Source: Notospermus geniculatus
Taxonomy: Eukaryota; Nemertea; Pilidiophora; Heteronemertea; Lineidae
DNA length: 64,000 bases
Assembly: GCA_002633025.1 (NCBI GenBank)
Contig: NMRB01000378.1
Location: 200,988 to 264,987 of the forward strand
Reading direction: 5' to 3'
Below are positions 21,793 through 32,056 of this stretch, piece by piece. The notes beneath the pieces were generated by a model that was not told where the DNA came from, did no database searches, and was given only the letters and a program-made list of their open reading frames with translations. Position 1 is the stretch's first letter. Each line of letters begins with the position of its first letter. The translations under genes and the position numbers were made by a program.

Positions 21793-23209
21793 GGGCCATA
21801 TTCATAAAACGCTTCTAAGCCTAGTTGACAACTAAATTGGCCTGTAGTTGGCTACTATCCCTAGTTGACTTCCAAGCGTTATTCATAAAATGTTGCTAGG
21901 CCTAGTTGCATGCTAGGTTGGCTGCTCAAGTTAGAGGTGATCTGGGGTACCTCTAAGTCACTAGTTGCCAACTATTTCATTTTCCTGCTTGGCACTGACA
22001 AGACAACATGGCAAGGAAACTCCTTGAGATTGTGGAAATTGGCGAAATGTGCCGTGCTTTACACCGACAGCGAGTATTTAGAGACAGCCGAAACCCTGTA
22101 GATATCTTCAGTGATGATGAAATGATTCCGATATACAGATTCTCACGGGAAGAAATAATGTTCATCACGGACTTAGTTACCCCAGATATCGAGCATCCAA
22201 CAAAACGATACAAGGCTCTTCTTCCTTATCAGCAAGTCACTCTTGCCCTGCAATATTACGCATCGTGAACATTTTCATACATTGTTGGGGGTCCATTATA
22301 ACCCATCATGTTTCAAATGCAGTGACGTAGGCCTAGATGATAAGAGGTCAACGTCATCGTCAAACTTGAAAATGATATCACTCAAACTTATGTTATTGAG
22401 GATGCCCATTTTGATTATGCAATAACCTTGATGATCAGCATCATGGCCTAACATATGACAATTTCCATTCTTATCTAATGAACCTAAGGGAACCATATAT
22501 GACATTTTCAATATCCTCTTGTTAATGGAACGATAAAATGACAATGAGAGCATCTACGTGATGTAACTGAGTTTAGACTTCACTTCTTCCCTGAGCGGCC
22601 AAGTTTTTGCCTATCCAAGACAGCGATGGTAAACAAATTAGAATCATTGATGTTTAAGTAGCCTATATTAAATCAAACTGCACTACAAAGTACCCTGTCA
22701 CTGATTCCAGTTAATACATGATCTTCACATTTGTGAATTATGAAAAACAAGTGTAGTTCGAATTACAAATCAAACGAAACATTCCCTTCTTCGTGCGAGC
22801 AACTGGGGTACACCGTGTACAGTGACAGATAGGCCTAATGACTGGTGTTCAATGTAAATTTACTACAAAATTTAAAGTAAAAGCATTTGCTACCTTTTAT
22901 AAATATCAGCCATTGGCCACAATGCATAAAACATCATCCCCTACAGAACCTATGACCTTAGTGTCCTCAAAGTAAACACTCAGCCCATTGAAATTGAAAC
23001 TGACATCTTGTGGTTTTTGTGGTTTGGCCGTCTTCCCACATTCTAGTTCACAACTATTATTTTCTAGCTGGCAACTAGTTAGCAGGGTTCCTAGTGCTGT
23101 TTTATGAATAGAAAAATAGATGTCAACTAACAAGAAGGCAACTACTGAGTTAGAAGCCAACTATCCCCTAGTTGGCAACTATTTTAGCAGCCTTTTATGA
23201 ATATGGCCC
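21793..23209 (+). mobile_element. PIF/Harbinger DNA transposon, internally decayed
   Basis: Ends GGGCCATATTCATAAAA and its inverse are flanked by the 3-bp duplication CTG (21790-21792 and 23210-23212). The next-inner parts of both ends share TAGTTGCCAACTA-like words. It encodes only the first part of a HARBI1-type transposase (22008-22268). It is inserted in the second ~385-bp cassette, and the neighbouring cassettes show the empty site ACATCTGGTTAC. Confidence 0.9.
22008..22268 (+). pseudogene. HARBI1-like transposase, N-terminal fragment
   Basis: 86 codons from ATG at 22008 contain RVFRDSRNPVDIFSDDEM, then YRFSREEIMFITDLV, then IEHPTKRYKALLPYQQVTLA. This order matches the N-terminal region of PIF/Harbinger nucleases: the R-x-F-x-D/R block, the helix ending in F-x-x-D-L, and the R-S/Y-x-A-L-x-x-x-Q-V segment before the catalytic core. 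The frame stops at TGA just after LQYYAS, where functional proteins continue into the DDE domain. It cannot be catalytically active and the copy depends on a transposase elsewhere. Confidence 0.8.
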
Positions 23210-24235
23210 CTGGTTACTACACGTACATGTATATGCTGTGCTTGTTTACCATTGCACTATCCATCATCTTGTGTGTCGATTACCAGTTAGGTATGTATAA
23301 ACAGGTGCTATCACATGACAAACTCTGCTGAGAAGTGCCTTCAGAAGAAATACCTCAGTTGTTCCCACTACTCAGAAGGCAACGCCTTTGTATCAAGCAA
23401 TGGAAATAGCTGCAACTTTTTGGCTCACCTCTCATCCTTAGTCGTCATGTGCAAAATATATTGAAATTCAAAAGGCAACCCAAACAGTCAGAACAACCCA
23501 CTGGCCGAGCCCAAATGGTTAAATATTCATTTACAAAGTTGAATGACTGTCTGTTTTTTCTTTTTTCAGTTATCAGCCAACATCTGGTTACTATATGCTT
23601 ACATGTAGCTTGGTGCCACATACGAGTACCGGTATACTGCACTGTCGATCAACTTGTGTGTCTATTACCATTTAGGTATGTATAAACAGGTGCTATCACA
23701 TGACAAACTCTGCTGAGAAGTGCCTTCAGAAGAAATACCTCAGTTGTTCCCACTCAGAAGGCAACGCCTTTGTATCAAGCAATGGAAATAGCTGCAACTT
23801 TTTGGCTCACCTCTCATCCTTAGTTGTCATGACGTTGTGTCATCCGGCGTTGTCATCTGTCAATATCGTCTGATATTAGACATGGGTAGCATGTTTCGTA
23901 ACTACTTTCTTTAACCTACTGACTTCATACTTGGTATACATATGCCCCTGGGTGACAGCTACTTGTACACCAAATCGACAGGTAACTGAGCTAACTAAGC
24001 TTGAAATAGTGATCACCAGCACCAGTAATATTGTGATGCCATGGGGGAGATGGAAGACGCACTGCACGATGCAGCAGTGAGCAGCTTCCAGAGGTATATG
24101 CCAGTATCTTTCAATGCATGTACAACCATTTACATCAGGCTGTTATTATTGTCTAATTCGTTCTCTTTTTCTTCCAGGTCTGTTTCCATTTGAAGGCAGC
24201 TGATCATCAAATTATACTGTCTATCGTATATCAAT

Positions 24236-24456
24236 CATACCAGTACTACCTATCATATCATATATCATATCATATCTCATATCATATCATATCATATCAT
24301 ATATCTCATATCATATCTCATATCATATCATATCTCATATCATATCTCATATATCATATATATAATCATATCATATATATCATATCATATCATATATCAT
24401 ATCATATCATATATCTCATATCATATCATATATCACATCATATCATATCATATACC
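24236..24456. repeat. ATATC-type microsatellite
   Basis: About 220 bp of TATCATATCA words with interspersed CTCATATC and TATATA variants, ending about 150 bp upstream of the Helitron start codon. The frame reading HISYHISY through it is a low-complexity artefact. Confidence 0.95.
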
Positions 24457-24607
24457 AGTATCTCGTACATTCACCATCATCAAATATCTCGCCTCATTAT
24501 TGACCTCACCAACTGTTCACTACAATATCTCGGCGGAACCAACTCTCCTGCTTGTATGTAGTGTCTAGCTATCTTGCCACGTGTCTGTTTCACCTAGGTT
24601 TGTAAAT

Positions 24608-27600
24608 ATGGCTCACAAAAGGAAGAAGAATGAAAAAACTCGTCGAAAAGAGAGACAAATAGCATACACGAAGGCAAAAAGCCAAACAACAAAAGTTCAT
24701 GATTCAAATCTTGGGCATGTTAACTTGGCAGATCTCCAAACCAGACAAACCACGTCATCTACTGCTGCATCATCCACTCATGGGACAATCACCACTCCTC
24801 GCCTTCAGATTCAGGGATCATTTCATCAGGGTTCCGAGTTTTTTTCAGATAATTCTGCAGGGAAACAGTGCACAGCTATGGCATATGTTGCAATACTATA
24901 TTCATATGTCAAAGGTACAACCTCAGTGTGCACCAGTGACGTTGATAGTATACTTTGCATTGGAGATAACATATATTGTGCAGTTCCACATCAGCAGGAT
25001 TACCTTGAGTATTCTGAACTTCCCTTAGCAGTCTCACTTAATTCACTGAATAAATCAATTAAAGCTTCATTTGGGCCAGTCTTCTATGGTATACTGAATC
25101 AGATACATGATACTGGTGAAGACCTGGTGTCCCATTGCCTTCAGTCGGCTCTGTCAAAATCTCTCAAAAGCCAGTTGTATGTTGGGTGTCTGTTGATAGC
25201 TGCTGGGTTCACAATTTCTGTGTTTCGGCAATCTGAAAGGTATATCTTGTTTGACTCCCACAGTCGGGATGTAGATGGTCATGTCACCGAAAATGGTGCT
25301 GCTGTGATGCTGTCCTTCACAAACATACAGGACATTGTACTTCATGTTCGTTCTCTGTACTCTTCAAATCTGTCTGCAGAATTCAATGTAGTTCCCGTCG
25401 CCATCAACTCTGTGTTGCCAATACACCAACCTCCCCAATCAAGTGTTGGTACAAGCTGTACACATCATGAGGTAAAGTCACAAGCAAACGACCTCATGGC
25501 AACTTACTTCATGGATCAAGAAAGGAAGAGAAAACTGTCCAAAGGAATGGTGTATAAAACAGATGCTCATGTTACTAATGCTGAAGCGAGCAAAACAAGC
25601 AAGAAGAAACCCACATACCAGTCCAATGCCACTTACAGAGAAGAGAAAAAGAAGGCACAGAAGAAAAAATATCACTCTGACATTGACTGGAGGGAAAAAC
25701 AGAGGCAGTCAGTAAATAGAAGTTACAACAATGATGCTGGCTATAGAGAAATGAAGAAGGAAGCATTGAAAACAAGATACAACCAAGATGCTGAATACAA
25801 GAAAAAGAAGAAGCAGGCATTGAAAACAAGGTACCACCAAGATGCTGAATACACGGAAAAGAAGAAGCAGGCATTGAAAACAAGGTACCACCAAGATGCT
25901 GAATATAAGGAAAAGAAGAAGACTTGTGATGCCAAGATTATGGAAAAAAACCAGCAGAGGGAAAAGAAAAAGTATCGCAGCAGTGTAGATTACAAGGAAA
26001 AGAAAAAGGTAGCACAGAAAAGGAGGTATCAGAATGATGATTCATACCGAGAACACAAATGTGCAAAGCGTAGAAAATGTAACAAAGATGCTGGTGAGAA
26101 ACTAACAGTTGACCATGCAATTGAAAGATTTCTCAATGCAGTGAAAAGTGGTCCAGGGTATGCATGCACTGTATGTCATCGCTTGCTCTTTTCCAACCAA
26201 GTTGTTCAGTGCAATAGAAGCGTTTACTCTGCCACCCCTGCAAATGAGATAAATTCCAATATGTGCCTGACTGGTGAGTACATCCGCGATTCATGTCACT
26301 GTGGTGCAGTAACTGATTCTGCTTCCTCTGAACTTTCAACCAACACTTGTGACAAATGCATGAAAGAGTGGATATGTCATGCTTGTCATAATTCATTGAA
26401 AAATGGCAAAGTTCCTTCATTATCTGTGGCCAATGGATTGCGACTAGATTACATTCCCAAAGAAATGCATGACCTCAATTTCTTAGAAAGGCAGCTCCTT
26501 GCTCTGCATATTCCATTTGCAAAAATGTTTTCCCTCCCTAGAGGTGGTCAGAAGGGTGTTACTGGTCCAGTCATTTGTGTTCCTTCAGATGTCAGCCAGA
26601 CTATTGATGCCCTCCCTAGGCAAATGAATGAGTCTGCTTTCATCCAAGTAAAATTGAAAAGGAAATTGGAATACAGGGGATATGTGTCATACCAATTGGT
26701 TCGCCCAAATAAATTGCAGACAGCTCTACAGTTTCTTGTAGCTAACAATGAACTTTACAAACAGGTACATGTAAATAACACCTGGGAAGATGAGAATTAT
26801 GCATCAAATGAAGACATAATCTCAATCACTCAACAACAATGCGACAACAATAACAGTAGATGTAACTCAGACGAACGAAGTCAGAATAAGTCTCATAACA
26901 ATCCTATTGATGAACCTGAGATCAGTATCTCTGACGATAGTAGTCATTCTACCTGTGCAACAATTCCATGTCACATGGATGGAAATGTGACAGAGTCCTC
27001 AGACTTGCAAACAGAGCAAGATAAAAATCTTTCACAAACAAATGCCACTGGTATGGAGGATTCTCCAGTTAGTAATGAAAGTACCTCGACCAAAGAAGTC
27101 ACAGATCAAATGCAAAGCAACTACATGATGCCACTTGACACATGTTTACAGCCAGTTGACATAGCTCAAGAGGTCTTGGACCAACAAACTGTTTACTGTG
27201 TAGCACCTGCTCAGGGCAATCGTCCTATTTCAATACTGAATGTCAAAGATGTTGAAGCAATGTCTTTCCCTCAGCAATTCCCATATGGAAGAAATCATTA
27301 CAACACAGACAGACTTGTCAAAATTGGCTTGAATCCATACTTCAATGCAAGGCTTTTTAATGTCGACTCAAGATTTTCATCTGACAATTCATATATTTTC
27401 TTTGCCCAATATATCAGTGAACTGAGCCAAATTCTCTCCAACATTTCCATTGCGATGAGAAAGGGCACTGCTCACACTCAGTCTGGCAAGAAAATCACAG
27501 CTAAAATGTTGACCAACAAAGATGCAGTGCGAGAAATCCTGATATCCGACAAGGGTTTTCGATTTCTACAGCCAGTTCGTGGAACGCCACCATACTGGGA

Positions 27601-30600
27601 ACGCACTTTAAAGGATTTGTTTGCCATGATCAAACAAATTGGTATACCAACTTGGTTTGTCACATTCTCTGCTGCTGATCTTAGATGGCCTGAGATTCTC
27701 CATGCTCTCCTTCTGTCTTCATCAGATCCAAAAAGGAACATTGAAGATCTCTCATTCCAAGAGAAAAGCAAACTCCTCCAGGAGAATCCAGTCCTTGCTG
27801 CCAGAATGTTTGATCATCGTGTACATGTACTCTTTCATGAGTTGCTCTTGAGTAAAGCTGAACCACTTGGGAAAGTAGTTGATTTCTTCTGGAGAACTGA
27901 ATTTCAGTGTCGAGGTTCTCCCCACATTCACTGTCTCCTTTGGATTGAAAATGCCCCCAAGTTGGATGAAGACAGCGATGAATTAGTGTGTGCATTCATT
28001 GATAAATTCATTTCAACTGAACTGCCTGATCTAGAGACTGATCCAGTCCTACACCAAATCATTAGGCAGGTCCAAACTCACAGCAGAAATCATTCCCAGT
28101 CATGTTTCAAAGGTAGTGGATCAAGACGATGTCGGATCTGCAGGTTCCTCTTTCCAAGGCCACCCATGCTTCATACAACCATTTTCAGACCTATGAAGCC
28201 CAAGGAGCCAGATATGCCTACTGGAGAGACAGAAAATTGTGACACGACAGATGTATCCTGCCCTCCATCCCAATCAGATGACATGCCTTCATTAAATCCT
28301 GAACAGGATGATTTTGATTCTGTCACAGGTCAGATCACTGAAAAGAAGGCAAAGGCTAATCTTCAGAAGGTGCGTGATCTTCTGGAAGAAATTGTCAGTG
28401 ATACCTCAGAGGTCCCTACCACTGAACAACTTCTGGCAAAAGCTGATTTGAGCGTGGCGGAATACAAAGAAAGCATGGCAGTCTTGTCCAAGAAAATAAC
28501 GATTCAACTGAAAAGGCAGCCCAAAGATGCATGGGTTAACAATTATAACCCAAAATTGCTGAAAGCATGGAATGCTAATATGGATATCCAATATGTTACT
28601 GATGCGTGGGCCTGTGTTATGTACATACTTAGTTACATCAGCAAAGCAGAACATGAGATGAGTGCTCTTCTGAAGCAAGCTCAAGAAGATGCCAGAACTG
28701 GAGACTGTGATGTTGTGAAAGAAATGCGACACATTGGCAATGTGTATCTGCAGAATAGAGAAGTAAGTGCTCAGGAAGCAGTTTACCGTGTGACCGGGAT
28801 GAAACTGAAAGACTGCTCCAGGCAGGTTATCTATGTACCCACTGACCTAAACCCAACTAGGATGAGTCTGCCTTTGAAAACTATTCAGGCAAAGACCAAC
28901 ACTGACTCTGATGATATCTGGATGACATCCATTGTTGACCGTTACAAGGCAAGACCAGATCACCACCCATTTCCAGCTATGTGCCTTGCATACTTTGTAT
29001 CCCACTATAGAGTTCTCGCATCTCTCAATGCCAGGCAGTCAGAAAGAGCTGAACAGAATACTGATGAGCAAGTTCCTGACAACGAAGACCAACTCACAGA
29101 ATCTTCACCTATCATTCAGCTGCAAAATGGTAAAGGTTACATACAGAAAAGATCCCGCAGCAATCCTGCAATTGTGAAATCGGCCCGTTATCCACGTTTG
29201 AAATTCCCTGAAAAGTATATCCACAACCTCCTAGCCTTGTACTTGCCGTTTCGTACAGATGCGCAACTTGGTCCTGGACCATATGAAACATTTGAGGATT
29301 TCTATGAGAAAGCTGCAGTCAAACTGCCTGGAACTGACATGCCAGAAAGGGTCTTGACAATTGTCGAAACAAACAAACGGCAGTTTGAGTTGGCAACAGC
29401 ATCAATAGACCTAGCTATGGAGCACCTTCAAGAAAATCCAGTGCTGGAAGATGCATGGGCTCAGCTTGCACCATCAACTGAGACTGAACGAATGGAAACC
29501 AATGCTGCAAATGAAGAGCTGTCTCAAGATGAAGGCCTAGAAAACGATAATATACAGGAACTGTCTGATGCTGCACGTAATACAGGTACACTGGGTACTG
29601 TAGGTATAGAGACTACCACGGCAGAGGAAACTGCAGAGCAGATCAGGGGCATACTCCAATCACTCAACGAGAAGCAAACTACAGTCTTCAACTCCGTAAG
29701 ACAGTGGTGTTTGCTTAAAAAACAAGGTGCCAATCCTGAACCACTGAGGATATTTGTATCTGGATCTGCAGGAGTTGGAAAAAGTCATTTGATCAAGGCA
29801 ATTTGTTATGAAGCAAAAACGTTGCTGCAATCTGTTGCTGACAACCCGGGAAACTGTACTGTGCTCCTTACTGCGTCAACTGGCCCTGCTGCATACAACA
29901 TCAACGGGCAAACTCTGAACAGTGCACTCTCAATCCCAAATCAACGCCCAATACCTGTCCGACCTCTAACAGAAAGCACAATGAATACCCTCAGAGCAGC
30001 GCTCTATAACATACAGGTATTAATCATTGATGAAATTTCTATGGTTGAGTGGAGGATGCTGAACTATGTAGATTCCAGACTGAGACAAATCACAGGAAAC
30101 AAAAAAGAGATATTTGGAGGTATTACGGTACTTGCATTTGGCGATTTCTACCAGCTTCCACCTGTCAGAGCAGAACGTCTTGTCACAATGAATGAAAAGG
30201 ATACACGCAACATCTGGACATCAAAATTTCAGTTGATTGAACTCACTGAAATCATGAGACAACGAGATGAAGCTCACTTTGCCCATTTACTCAATCGCAT
30301 AAGAACCAGGGAGAAGACTACCCCACTCGAGGAAGCAGATGAAACCCTTCTGAAGTCCCGTGTCATTGAATGTACACCTTCAGATCCTGATTATCCTTCT
30401 GAAGCACTGCATGTGTACTCTACGAAAAAGGAAGTCCATGCGTACAATCTCAGCAAACTGTATCAACTATCAGATGTCAATGTTGTCACACTCCGTGCAG
30501 AGGACTCCAGACACAACAAACTGACTGGAAATGAAACTGGCACTGCCTCCACTCAGACAGCAAAACAGGATGACATTCCCAGGTCAATAGATATTGCTGT

Positions 30601-31813
30601 GAATGCAAAAGTAATGTTGTTAAGAAACATTGATGTCACTGATGGTCTTGTCAATGGTGCAATTGGACTAGTCACCTCTATTTTACCATCCCAAAATCCC
30701 AACAAACTCCCACTAGCAGTAGCAGTTCAGTTTGATGATCAGAAAGTTGGCAAGAAGGCTTTTAACAGTTCCAAGTATAAGAACTCAATTCCAGTTGGCT
30801 CTGTTGCCATCGAACCAATTCAGGTCAAACTTGAAGGAACTAACATCACCAGAACTCAGTATCCATTGTCATTAGCATGGGCATGCACCATTCATAAGAC
30901 TCAAGGCAGAACTATGAAAGAAATAGTAGTTTCTCTAAAAACTATCTTCACTGCCGGCCAAGCATATGTTGCACTTAGCCGAGTCACTTCAATTTCTGGT
31001 CTCCATCTTCTTGACTACAACTCCTCAACACTGTATTGCTTCCCAGCTGTCAAAGAAGGCCTTGCGCAAATGACTAGGTTGCCAGATAGTTCCAAGCATG
31101 CTCTTCGTATCAGTAATTCTGATACTGTCAAAATTATTCATCATAACATTGAGGGACTTGTTCCTCACTTCAATGACCTGCAACACAACCATGACATTCC
31201 ATACTGTGACATTCTGTGTCTGTCTGAAACATGGTTACAGTCCAAACCAACTGATAGCGTGCATTTACAGAATTTCACACTGTACTACAATAATAGGTCA
31301 ACATCATATGCAGAAGACTCTCCATTTTATCAGAAGCAACGTGGTGGCGTAGCAGTGTATGTCAAACAACATCTGCAGTCACAGCAAGTTGATCTTGGAA
31401 TGAGTAATCTCGAGTATCTTGCTGTGCAAATAACACAGAGACAGAGTTCTTCCCTGGTGATTGTGATTTACAGGCCACCTTCATATCAATCGGCACCATT
31501 CTGCCAAGTCATAAAACAAACACTGCAGGCTGTTGCCTTAGTTTGTACCACGACGGATCATATCATCATCACTGGGGATTTCAATGAAGACATCAACCAG
31601 CAAAACACACCCATCAAAGATACTTTCCTAATCCATGGCTATAGTCAACTGATTGCTGACCCTACTACTACTGAAGGGACACAAATTGACCATATGTATA
31701 TCAAGTCATGTACATCTGTTGACAGTATCCAATCAGGTGTACTTACCACTTACTACAGTTACCATGAGCCAATCTTCTGCATTCTACCTCCACCTTGTCT
31801 CTTATCATCATGA
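24608..31813 (+). CDS. Helitron/Helentron-type replication initiator-helicase-endonuclease polyprotein
   Basis: 2401 residues, uninterrupted. The ATG at 24608 (AAATATGG) is chosen because nine upstream in-frame codons start at GTG. Domains in order: Arg/Lys-rich N-terminus; papain-fold-like protease (C76/OTU type) with Gln87-Cys88 in GKQCTAMA and Asp216-His218 in LFDSHSRD; Lys-rich tandem repeats (about 335-495); Cys-rich region (about 517-600) continuing into a DUF6570-like segment; Helitron Rep nuclease with HUH motif His1106-x-His1108 (GSPHIHCLLW) and Tyr1339/Tyr1343-x2-Lys1346 (MYILSYISK); Pif1-type helicase with Walker A GSAGVGKS (1719-1726), DE 1808-1809, GDFYQLPP and a late THKTQGRT-like motif (IHKTQGRT here); C-terminal EEP/AP endonuclease with LSETWL, GDFNED (2323-2328), Asp2361-His2362 and His2386. 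Family knowledge says Rep nicks and rejoins DNA and the helicase unwinds it. The intact frame suggests a recent or active copy. The partner RPA gene follows. Confidence 0.93.
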   Translation: MAHKRKKNEKTRRKERQIAYTKAKSQTTKVHDSNLGHVNLADLQTRQTTSSTAASSTHGTITTPRLQIQGSFHQGSEFFSDNSAGKQCTAMAYVAILYSYVKGTTSVCTSDVDSILCIGDNIYCAVPHQQDYLEYSELPLAVSLNSLNKSIKASFGPVFYGILNQIHDTGEDLVSHCLQSALSKSLKSQLYVGCLLIAAGFTISVFRQSERYILFDSHSRDVDGHVTENGAAVMLSFTNIQDIVLHVRSLYSSNLSAEFNVVPVAINSVLPIHQPPQSSVGTSCTHHEVKSQANDLMATYFMDQERKRKLSKGMVYKTDAHVTNAEASKTSKKKPTYQSNATYREEKKKAQKKKYHSDIDWREKQRQSVNRSYNNDAGYREMKKEALKTRYNQDAEYKKKKKQALKTRYHQDAEYTEKKKQALKTRYHQDAEYKEKKKTCDAKIMEKNQQREKKKYRSSVDYKEKKKVAQKRRYQNDDSYREHKCAKRRKCNKDAGEKLTVDHAIERFLNAVKSGPGYACTVCHRLLFSNQVVQCNRSVYSATPANEINSNMCLTGEYIRDSCHCGAVTDSASSELSTNTCDKCMKEWICHACHNSLKNGKVPSLSVANGLRLDYIPKEMHDLNFLERQLLALHIPFAKMFSLPRGGQKGVTGPVICVPSDVSQTIDALPRQMNESAFIQVKLKRKLEYRGYVSYQLVRPNKLQTALQFLVANNELYKQVHVNNTWEDENYASNEDIISITQQQCDNNNSRCNSDERSQNKSHNNPIDEPEISISDDSSHSTCATIPCHMDGNVTESSDLQTEQDKNLSQTNATGMEDSPVSNESTSTKEVTDQMQSNYMMPLDTCLQPVDIAQEVLDQQTVYCVAPAQGNRPISILNVKDVEAMSFPQQFPYGRNHYNTDRLVKIGLNPYFNARLFNVDSRFSSDNSYIFFAQYISELSQILSNISIAMRKGTAHTQSGKKITAKMLTNKDAVREILISDKGFRFLQPVRGTPPYWERTLKDLFAMIKQIGIPTWFVTFSAADLRWPEILHALLLSSSDPKRNIEDLSFQEKSKLLQENPVLAARMFDHRVHVLFHELLLSKAEPLGKVVDFFWRTEFQCRGSPHIHCLLWIENAPKLDEDSDELVCAFIDKFISTELPDLETDPVLHQIIRQVQTHSRNHSQSCFKGSGSRRCRICRFLFPRPPMLHTTIFRPMKPKEPDMPTGETENCDTTDVSCPPSQSDDMPSLNPEQDDFDSVTGQITEKKAKANLQKVRDLLEEIVSDTSEVPTTEQLLAKADLSVAEYKESMAVLSKKITIQLKRQPKDAWVNNYNPKLLKAWNANMDIQYVTDAWACVMYILSYISKAEHEMSALLKQAQEDARTGDCDVVKEMRHIGNVYLQNREVSAQEAVYRVTGMKLKDCSRQVIYVPTDLNPTRMSLPLKTIQAKTNTDSDDIWMTSIVDRYKARPDHHPFPAMCLAYFVSHYRVLASLNARQSERAEQNTDEQVPDNEDQLTESSPIIQLQNGKGYIQKRSRSNPAIVKSARYPRLKFPEKYIHNLLALYLPFRTDAQLGPGPYETFEDFYEKAAVKLPGTDMPERVLTIVETNKRQFELATASIDLAMEHLQENPVLEDAWAQLAPSTETERMETNAANEELSQDEGLENDNIQELSDAARNTGTLGTVGIETTTAEETAEQIRGILQSLNEKQTTVFNSVRQWCLLKKQGANPEPLRIFVSGSAGVGKSHLIKAICYEAKTLLQSVADNPGNCTVLLTASTGPAAYNINGQTLNSALSIPNQRPIPVRPLTESTMNTLRAALYNIQVLIIDEISMVEWRMLNYVDSRLRQITGNKKEIFGGITVLAFGDFYQLPPVRAERLVTMNEKDTRNIWTSKFQLIELTEIMRQRDEAHFAHLLNRIRTREKTTPLEEADETLLKSRVIECTPSDPDYPSEALHVYSTKKEVHAYNLSKLYQLSDVNVVTLRAEDSRHNKLTGNETGTASTQTAKQDDIPRSIDIAVNAKVMLLRNIDVTDGLVNGAIGLVTSILPSQNPNKLPLAVAVQFDDQKVGKKAFNSSKYKNSIPVGSVAIEPIQVKLEGTNITRTQYPLSLAWACTIHKTQGRTMKEIVVSLKTIFTAGQAYVALSRVTSISGLHLLDYNSSTLYCFPAVKEGLAQMTRLPDSSKHALRISNSDTVKIIHHNIEGLVPHFNDLQHNHDIPYCDILCLSETWLQSKPTDSVHLQNFTLYYNNRSTSYAEDSPFYQKQRGGVAVYVKQHLQSQQVDLGMSNLEYLAVQITQRQSSSLVIVIYRPPSYQSAPFCQVIKQTLQAVALVCTTTDHIIITGDFNEDINQQNTPIKDTFLIHGYSQLIADPTTTEGTQIDHMYIKSCTSVDSIQSGVLTTYYSYHEPIFCILPPPCLLSS

Positions 31814-32056
31814 TCATTTAATTCTCATACCGTCAACCCGTTGCAGAACCACAGACAAAGGTGCCATTAACACTCAACATGGTACAAGACAGGCAAGCAG
31901 AAACATCAAACTAATAATAATGACCTTCTATTTTCAGGTTTTCTTACCCCACATTTCGGTTTTGTTCATTTCAGCCCCTCCCAGAATCACAGAATATCAC
32001 CCTTCAAAATACACAGAAAATTATTTCAACCAATATATCTTTTGTATATTTTCAGA
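31814..32056. other. Spacer between the two Helitron genes
   Basis: Short AT-rich stretch. A pyrimidine-rich acceptor (TATATTTTCAG) ends at 32055, directly before the downstream ATG, which suggests a noncoding upstream exon or intron for the RPA-like gene. Confidence 0.5.

Larger units (their letters stand above)
21262..23833 (+). repeat. Three tandem copies of a ~385-bp cassette (second split by a transposon)
   Basis: Units begin near 21262, 21649 and 23449; removing the Harbinger insertion gives a spacing of about 385 bp. Each contains a pyrimidine tract plus CAG, then about 95 bp, then TTAG-GTATGT. This looks like a complete exon with acceptor and donor. It is followed by a block whose frame (SAEKCLQKKYLSCSH...) is kept in all copies, one with an in-frame 3-nt insertion. 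Function unknown; it could be a noncoding or coding exon amplified upstream of the Helitron gene. Confidence 0.75.

Noticed and set aside
24190-24561. 123-codon frame reading HISYHISY
   Set aside because: Translation of the ATATC microsatellite.
25575-26420. Minus-strand frames opposite the Helitron gene
   Set aside because: Antisense shadows of the Lys-rich repeats of the main frame.
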